From DSNY01 sp964539745 (GTDB lineage: Bacteria; Pseudomonadota; Gammaproteobacteria; Burkholderiales; Burkholderiaceae_F), in the NCBI GenBank assembly GCA_964539745.1, contig CAZIJU010000080.1, positions 1 to 17,676 of the forward strand: a stretch of 17,676 bases of DNA, written 5' to 3'. Under the pieces are notes generated by a model, which had not been told where the DNA came from, did no database searches, and saw only the letters and a program-made list of their open reading frames with translations. This document shows positions 14,801-17,676 of the stretch, one piece after another. The position numbers and the translations under genes are program-made. The number at the start of each line of letters is the position of its first letter. Position 1 is the first letter of the stretch.

Positions 14801-15309
14801 ACCCCGGCGCCGGACGCGGCCAGCGCGATGGCCGCCAGGGCCGCGACCCTTCTTCGTCGCGGGCCGGCCGTCGACGAGCGCACGGCGAATAGCAGGCCGA
14901 GGCAAGTCGCGATCATGGCAACGCGAGGCACCGGTTCGCTCAAACCCGCGAGAGACCAGATCGTCTGCCGAGTGACTTCGCCGGCGCCGACTCGCGCGAG
15001 CGCGGCAGCTGCCGTGACGAGCGGTGCCTGGACCGCGATCGCCGCGAGCACCAGCGCCGCCAACGTGGCCGCCCAGAGATGATTTCGAGCCAGCGCGACC
15101 AGACCCACACCCGCGCTCAGCAGACCGAACGGATACGCGACCGGGACGCCGGCGACCCCCGCCAGCACGTGCTTCGCGGGCAGAACCGTTGCCCACTGCC
15201 CCGCCGCGAAGGCCAAGCCAATGAGCGAGACGAGTACACCCGTTCCGATAACGATGCCGGCCGGATCGAGAAGCGCCGAGCCGTGGGTTCGAAGTTTTTC
15301 GAAATTCAT
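11866..15309 (-). CDS. Membrane hybrid histidine kinase with FixL-like PAS
   Basis: 1147-residue hybrid kinase. About seven hydrophobic helices (near 19-39, 48-72, 78-102, 129-143, 155-177, 188-207, 222-243) precede a probable periplasmic domain (about 248-460, CHASE-like in layout but not proven) and a further helix (463-487). Cytoplasmic domains: PAS_3-like (505-622), FixL-like PAS (632-752), HisKA with His780 in SHELRTP, HATPase (Asn900, DTGRGL 929-934, GAGIGL 958-963) and a C-terminal receiver (Asp1031, Asp1075, Thr1105, Lys1127). In the second PAS, EHDGYVRRY and RIIGIGR place His691, Arg697 and Arg711 with the spacing of FixL His200, Arg206 and Arg220, so haem binding and O2 sensing are plausible. 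The start at 15309 opens a normal membrane N-terminus, with a weak GGAA upstream. Its kinase-receiver module resembles that of the kinase at 5429-7771. Confidence 0.93.
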   Translation of the reverse strand: MNFEKLRTHGSALLDPAGIVIGTGVLVSLIGLAFAAGQWATVLPAKHVLAGVAGVPVAYPFGLLSAGVGLVALARNHLWAATLAALVLAAIAVQAPLVTAAAALARVGAGEVTRQTIWSLAGLSEPVPRVAMIATCLGLLFAVRSSTAGPRRRRVAALAAIALAASGAGVVGLVAGIAPPALVDDMGPALTVGTLGFGAAAVALMLWSANTIAWHDHRWIRWAVGPVVSFVLTCGVLLGLGLLHVQERRDAESQAAQAHWLAAALDELHRRHQEELVRMAAFLGRVERRDIQFWRGHLESLVEPAHGLIALALLDRRGTAHWVTAQTERTNDRLTDLARSDAVQRAVIAAAAQTRTAASSPVDLGEGAQGYVSVVPVADEGEPGSFLIAVFRVSPLPAALNPGTVAPPGLLRTEIKYGAQDAAGGEGPSQRAGTASIALRVGDGGWRLHVVAPASHAFRADRALAWVVLAGGAVTAALLFGVLRLWGLAALTGWVLQAKNERLGRSSALLESAGEVAQVGGWEFDLKRRALRWSGQALRILGCRPGQLKSPDEVLDAFDRPARAHVRAAFERAIETGEPFGIEQSLVTYDGRRIYVRIAGRARRSGSETVALYGAIQDITAARRIADELRDSHARLQAIIETTVDGIVTIDEDSRIESFNPAAERMFGYRAADVIGRNVSILMPEPAASEHDGYVRRYLAGGAPRIIGIGREVQGRRADGSVFPLDLAVSEARFGTRRLFVGLTRDITERRRIEASLIAAKELAEKASRAKSEFLSRMSHELRTPLNAILGFAQILELNRKEPLTPTQAEHVAQIARSGWQLLTMIDEILDLARIDTGQLELRRAPVSLAPVVHECAALVGPLLETYRVSLTVCDDALARFAVLADADRLKHVVLNLLGNAVKYNRPGGRVTVTASRTDRGRVRLSVADTGRGLAPDQLDRVFEPFERAGAERTSVEGAGIGLTVAKRLVEAMGGTIGADSEPGVGSTFWVELDDAAGERNTEEVAGRSTREAERAPPVSGVTKRVLYVEDSPANVRLMRQVLASRPQIELLSARSAAEGLSLARAEQPDLILVDIGLPGDDGFALKQQLDAHPPLARVPIIALTGDACVIQAERGRAAGFVDYLTKPVDIARLLRLIDSLLADGVR

Positions 15310-15469
15310 CTAGCGTGATTCCGCGACAGGTCCGTTCCCGAACCGGCCGATGTCCATATCGATGTCTGTGGCGCTCCCAGAGCTGCAACGCCGTCGACGG
15401 TATCGGAGTCAGTGGCGCCGAGCTTTCCGACTCACAGGCAGCGCGGGCGGGGCCCAGGCAGCACAGTTT

Positions 15470-15490
15470 TCGTCATACGTCTGCCGATCG
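15470..15490. promoter_or_regulatory. Shared intergenic motif upstream of hybrid kinase (site B)
   Basis: The plus strand reads TCGTCATAC, G, TCTG, C, CGATCG, matching site A upstream of cheW at 19 of 21 positions. It lies 160 bases before the kinase start, in the same orientation relative to its gene as site A. Both copies are intergenic, which makes a protein-coding cause of the similarity unlikely. Confidence 0.5.
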
Positions 15491-15502
15491 GTCCGTGCAT
15501 AT

Positions 15503-15518
15503 GCGGGTCTTCGCCCGC
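15503..15518 (-). terminator. Small hairpin downstream of the response regulator
   Basis: GCGGG (15503-15507) and CCCGC (15514-15518) flank a six-base loop TCTTCG. It lies about 120 bases past the response-regulator stop codon and has no T-run. A tight stem with a UUCG-like loop could be the 3' end of that transcript, but the distance and missing T-run keep this uncertain. Confidence 0.25.
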
Positions 15519-15640
15519 CCAATCGGGTGAATCGGGCCACGGCTGTCGCCAACACAACGAATGCGCCGGCCCCGAAGAGTCACCATGCCGCGTCGGCACG
15601 AGCAGGCCAGAACGCGGCGCCCCGTCGACCGGCGGCGAAC

Positions 15641-16420
15641 TCAACCAAAGAGACGTCCGATCGCTTCCTCACGCAGTGTGAAAACGACCCGATCGACTTC
15701 AGCTTTGGCGCGCACCAGATGTTCTTCCAGGGTTTCCACCGCGCCGGTCGGATTGTTCGCAATGGCGCAGCCGAGGTCGGCGAGATGTCTGGCCCAGACC
15801 GTCTCTGCGACGCGCGCCAGTCGCTCGGCGGCCGCCATCGTCACGTTGCGTTCACCCCGATACAGGCCGAGAGCCATCTCGTAGATCAGTTGGTCGCCTT
15901 TGGATTCCACCGCCGCCGCCAGCGATGTGACGGCGTCACGAATGTGTCTGCGATCGACGCCGACCATGCTCTTGATGCCGCGCACGATCGCGTCCTGATC
16001 GGGTGAGTAGCGCGAGCGGTACAACGGCGCCCGCAGATACAGCGCCTTCCGAAGCGCGCCGGCGATCGCGTCGAAGTCGACGGGTTTCGTCAGATGCGCA
16101 ATGAATCCGCCGGCGATGCTCTTCGCGCGATCCTCCGCACTGGCCGCACCGGTGACCATGACGACCGGCACGCTCGGCAGCGATCGCGTCTGTTCGTGCG
16201 ATCGAATGAGCGACAGCACATCGAAGCCGTCCAGATGCGGCATGGACAGATCCAGACTCACGAGCGCAACGTCAGGCTCAAGCGCCAGTTCCACTGCGCG
16301 GACCGGATCCACGCTGACGATGACCTCGGCGCCCGCGCGTTCGAAAAGACCGGCGATGGCGCGCGCCGAACCAGGATCGTCGTCGACGACGATGACCCTA
16401 TGCCGCTTCCCTTCTTCCAT
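15641..16420 (-). CDS. Response regulator, receiver plus helical C-terminal domain
   Basis: 259-residue response regulator. Receiver (about 7-127): acidic pocket Asp13/Asp14, phospho-acceptor Asp57 in SLDLSMP, Thr90 and Lys112 in LTKP. The remaining 130 residues are helical and match no DNA-binding or GGDEF/EAL output that I can recognise. Residues 198-221 (AERLARVAETVWARHLADLGCAIA, shown here only as landmarks Glu199, Trp209, Leu213) follow the spacing of an Hpt helix but with Glu where the phosphorylated His would be. The start at 16420 is chosen because the receiver begins at once and GAGAGAGACGG lies just before it; an in-frame extension to 16558 is not family-like. It leads the minus-strand sensory series, 331 bases before the FixL-like kinase, and is a likely phosphorylation target of the neighbouring kinases. 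Confidence 0.88.
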   Translation of the reverse strand: MEEGKRHRVIVVDDDPGSARAIAGLFERAGAEVIVSVDPVRAVELALEPDVALVSLDLSMPHLDGFDVLSLIRSHEQTRSLPSVPVVMVTGAASAEDRAKSIAGGFIAHLTKPVDFDAIAGALRKALYLRAPLYRSRYSPDQDAIVRGIKSMVGVDRRHIRDAVTSLAAAVESKGDQLIYEMALGLYRGERNVTMAAAERLARVAETVWARHLADLGCAIANNPTGAVETLEEHLVRAKAEVDRVVFTLREEAIGRLFG

Positions 16421-16609
16421 TGACCGTCTCTCTCGCAAATGAAGCGGGGCGTCGCCGGACGACAGTACCCGTCGCATCGCATCCGCAGATGCCGCCTGGC
16501 CGTTTTCGCCGACGCGTTCTTCGGACGCACCAGCTCGTCGCTCAAACGGGGCGGGCAAACCGCGGCTCCCTATCGATTCGCCGATCCGATGAAACCATAT
16601 CTCTTCATT

Positions 16610-16638
16610 GGTCTAACTTATAGAAAAGTCGTCTGACC
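16610..16638. promoter_or_regulatory. Candidate operator over the response-regulator promoter
   Basis: GGTCTAAC (16610-16617) and GTCTGACC (16631-16638) are inverted half-sites matching at 6 of 8 positions, with starts 21 bases apart, two helical turns. They cover the -10 and spacer of the minus-strand promoter, a classic position for repression. The divergent marR product is an obvious candidate, but this is inference. Confidence 0.3.
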
Positions 16639-16646
16639 TATGTCAA
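16617..16646 (-). promoter_or_regulatory. Sigma70-type promoter for the response regulator
   Basis: On the minus strand, TTGACA (16646-16641) is followed after 18 bases by TATAAG (16622-16617), a perfect -35 and a 5-of-6 -10 box. Transcription would begin near 16610 and run about 190 bases before the response-regulator ATG at 16420. It lies in the most AT-rich spot of the divergent region and is the best promoter seen in the window. Confidence 0.7.
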
Positions 16647-16668
16647 ATCGGGGTTTGCTCGCCAGCGA

Positions 16669-16683
16669 TCGATCCGCGATCGA
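16669..16683. promoter_or_regulatory. 15-bp palindrome in the marR upstream region
   Basis: TCGATC and GATCGA flank a three-base centre CGC, a perfect dyad. Its size fits MarR-family operators, and it lies between the two divergent genes, about 150 bases before marR. It is only a candidate, because CGATCG-rich dyads are frequent in this DNA. Confidence 0.25.
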
Positions 16684-16697
16684 CGTCGCGAACGACT

Positions 16698-16719
16698 GCG
16701 CCGCCGCCGAAGGCGGCGC
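16698..16719 (+). repeat. GC hairpin in the marR upstream region
   Basis: GCGCCGCC (16698-16705) pairs perfectly with GGCGGCGC (16712-16719) around a six-base loop; a shifted 7-bp pairing with loop GAA is also possible. It could fold in a marR leader RNA or stop read-through toward marR. No T-run follows. Confidence 0.25.
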
Positions 16720-16834
16720 GCCGCACCCTCAGCTCCGGAGATCGGACTGCGCTTTTGCGCCCATGCCGGTTGCGCCGCGACGAATCGGGAAAGCCTAAGA
16801 TAGACGGCAAAGAATAACGGAGGGGGTTGATGCG

Positions 16835-17356
16835 ATGACACGCAAGAGCCGCTCTGCAAACGACGATGCCCTGGCGGATCTGTACGGCCGCCCGGCGTTC
16901 ATGATCCGGCGCGCACACCAGATCGCCACGTCGATCTTTACTTCGTCTTGCGCCGAGCTGGGACTGACGCCGTCCCAGTTCTCGCTGATGTTCGTTCTGC
17001 GACACCGGGGACCGGTCGGGCAGAACGAACTGGGACGCCTTGTGTCGCTGGATCGATCGACGACGGCGCTCGTGGTCCGCGGGCTCAGAGCACGCGAACT
17101 CGTCGATACCTCCCCCGATCCGTCGGACCGACGCAAGATGATCGTCCGCCTGACCGACAAAGGTCGGCTCCTTCTGTCTCGCGCCGAGAAGCTGAGCACG
17201 AAGGCGAGCGACAAGCTCCTGTCGGCATTCGATCCGCACCAGGCAAGTGCGTTTCTGTCGCTACTCGAAACGCTCACCTCGAGCCTGAGCGCCGAAGCGG
17301 TCAATGCGCGCCCGGGCGCGGGGCACTCCTCGCCCGCTCGGCGCACTCGCGTCTAG
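16835..17356 (+). CDS. MarR-family transcriptional regulator
   Basis: 173-residue MarR-type repressor, a dimeric winged-helix DNA-binding protein that often releases DNA on binding a small ligand. An N-terminal dimerisation helix (about 10-40) precedes the winged helix (about 42-112): LGLTPSQFSLMFVL, recognition region QNELGRLVSLDRSTTALVV, and the wing ending in the family hallmark DPSDRRK (95-101) and LTDKG. C-terminal helices (113-150) complete the dimer interface, and the tail after about 155 is disordered. The start is the ATG at 16835, 8-9 bases after a strong GGAGGGG; the ATG at 16830 hits a stop after one codon. It points away from the sensory genes and toward a gene for an exported protein, so it may control that gene, itself or the divergent promoter. 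The ligand is unknown. Confidence 0.93.
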   Translation: MTRKSRSANDDALADLYGRPAFMIRRAHQIATSIFTSSCAELGLTPSQFSLMFVLRHRGPVGQNELGRLVSLDRSTTALVVRGLRARELVDTSPDPSDRRKMIVRLTDKGRLLLSRAEKLSTKASDKLLSAFDPHQASAFLSLLETLTSSLSAEAVNARPGAGHSSPARRTRV

Positions 17357-17366
17357 CGAAGGATGC

Positions 17367-17387
17367 GGCGCCGCCGTGCGCGGCGCC
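17367..17387 (+). terminator. Terminator-like hairpin after marR
   Basis: GGCGCCGC (17367-17374) and GCGGCGCC (17380-17387) form a perfect 8-bp GC stem with loop CGTGC, starting 11 bases after the marR stop codon. No T-run follows. The tight position after the gene makes a termination or 3'-end role likely. Confidence 0.4.
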
Positions 17388-17449
17388 ATCGCAGAGCCCG
17401 TGACGTTCGGGATCGGCTGCGCCGCGGCCGGGGCAATCAAGACAGAGAA

Positions 17450-17471
17450 CACCGGCGGGCTTGATCCGGTG
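17450..17471. promoter_or_regulatory. Inverted repeat upstream of the exported-protein gene
   Basis: CACCGG (17450-17455) and CCGGTG (17466-17471) form a perfect 6-bp inverted repeat with a 10-base spacer, about 126 bases before the gene start at 17598. The half-site spacing of 16 bases suits a dimeric regulator such as the adjacent MarR protein, but no direct evidence links them. Confidence 0.3.
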
Positions 17472-17597
17472 CAAACGAATTGCGGCAGCGGCGTCTACGC
17501 CTGTTGCGCGCGCTGGTGACGGGTGCACCGTGCAAGCCCGTTCCCTATCAGCGCTGCGCGATCGCGATGCGTTTCGCGCCAACCATGGGAGATCAAC

Positions 17598-17676
17598 ATG
17601 TCCGCCGGCAAAACTCTCAGGATGATCGCGCTCGCTTTCGCGACGATCGCAGCCATCGCACCGGCGAGCGCCGTCC
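17598..17676 (+). CDS. Start of an exported protein (truncated by the window)
   Basis: Only the first 26 codons are present. They encode a typical Sec signal peptide: a short basic start (MSAGKTLR), a hydrophobic core (MIALAFATIAAIA) and a likely cleavage site after APASA. GGGAG lies 7 bases before the ATG at 17598. The protein would be periplasmic or secreted. With a MarR regulator upstream on the same strand, a solute-binding protein of a transport system is one possibility, but nothing visible proves it. An upstream ATG at 17584 is in another frame and gives no signal peptide. Confidence 0.75.
   Translation, partial: MSAGKTLRMIALAFATIAAIAPASAV

Larger units (their letters stand above)
15310..15640. 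other. 331-base intergenic region upstream of the FixL-like kinase
   Basis: No gene is supported here; the small frames on both strands are Arg/Pro-rich and lack ribosome-binding sites. It contains site B (15470-15490), a small hairpin at 15503-15518 and an adjoining ATCGGG-rich stretch (15522-15536). It probably holds the end of the response-regulator transcript and the control region of the kinase gene. Confidence 0.55.
16421..16834. other. 414-base divergent region between response regulator and marR
   Basis: It separates the minus-strand sensory genes from the plus-strand marR and has no credible gene. The part at 16595-16650 is clearly AT-richer and contains the strong minus-strand promoter. 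Nearer marR lie the palindrome at 16669-16683 and a GC hairpin at 16698-16719. A plus-strand promoter for marR must also be here but is not obvious. Confidence 0.65.

Noticed and set aside
15432..15644. 70-codon minus-strand frame upstream of the FixL-like kinase
   Set aside because: It overlaps the response-regulator stop, lacks a ribosome-binding site and is Pro/Arg-rich.
16421..16558. In-frame extension of the response regulator
   Set aside because: The extra 46 residues are not receiver-like, and a purine-rich ribosome-binding site precedes the ATG at 16420.
16796..16801. TAAGAT as a -10 box for marR
   Set aside because: The nearest -35-like TTGCGC is 20 bases away and the match is weak, so no promoter is called.
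17301..17582. 93-codon minus-strand frame across the end of marR and its downstream gap
   Set aside because: It overlaps marR antisense and has no ribosome-binding site or recognisable features.

Overview
The window is GC-rich DNA with the codon bias of a beta-proteobacterium. The two chemoreceptors, the CheW and the Aer homologue look most like Burkholderiales proteins, but the genus cannot be fixed from the sequence alone. It holds a dense sensory locus: eight genes on the minus strand (about 16420 down to 307), then a divergent MarR-type regulator and the first codons of an exported protein on the plus strand.

Reading the minus strand in the direction of transcription: (1) a response regulator with a receiver domain and an undefined helical C-terminus (15641-16420), preceded by a near-consensus sigma70 promoter; (2) a membrane-bound hybrid histidine kinase whose second PAS keeps the haem-ligand His and regulatory Arg of FixL (11866-15309); (3) a 1322-residue membrane kinase with five PAS domains, one GAF and a HisKA_2-type kinase core (7768-11736); (4) a soluble hybrid kinase with a receiver at each end, overlapping the previous gene by ATGA (5429-7771); (5) CheW (4753-5283); (6) a four-helix-bundle chemoreceptor with a CheR-tether-like C-terminus (2985-4733); (7) a 169-residue protein I do not recognise (2288-2797); (8) an Aer-type PAS/FAD redox receptor (307-1857). 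No cheA, cheY, cheR or cheB lies in the window, so the CheW and receptors must use a kinase encoded elsewhere, or the locus is an accessory chemosensory module.

The likely theme is oxygen/redox or energy-state sensing. Aer keeps the FAD-pocket residues in the same numbering as E. coli Aer, and kinase (2) carries a FixL-like PAS. Receiver partners sit next to or inside the kinases, which suggests a branched phosphorelay: HisKA_2 kinase to the N-terminal receiver of the next kinase, with further C-terminal receivers. No output domain of known DNA-binding or enzymatic type is visible on the minus strand. A near-identical 21-bp sequence occurs upstream of both cheW and kinase (2). Shorter related copies lie upstream of aer and over the response-regulator promoter, hinting at shared control.

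Gene-free stretches are 1-306, 1858-2287, 15310-15640 and 16421-16834. They contain hairpins, the shared motifs and the divergent promoter region, but no convincing genes. I saw no tRNA, rRNA, CRISPR array, insertion sequence or phage gene.
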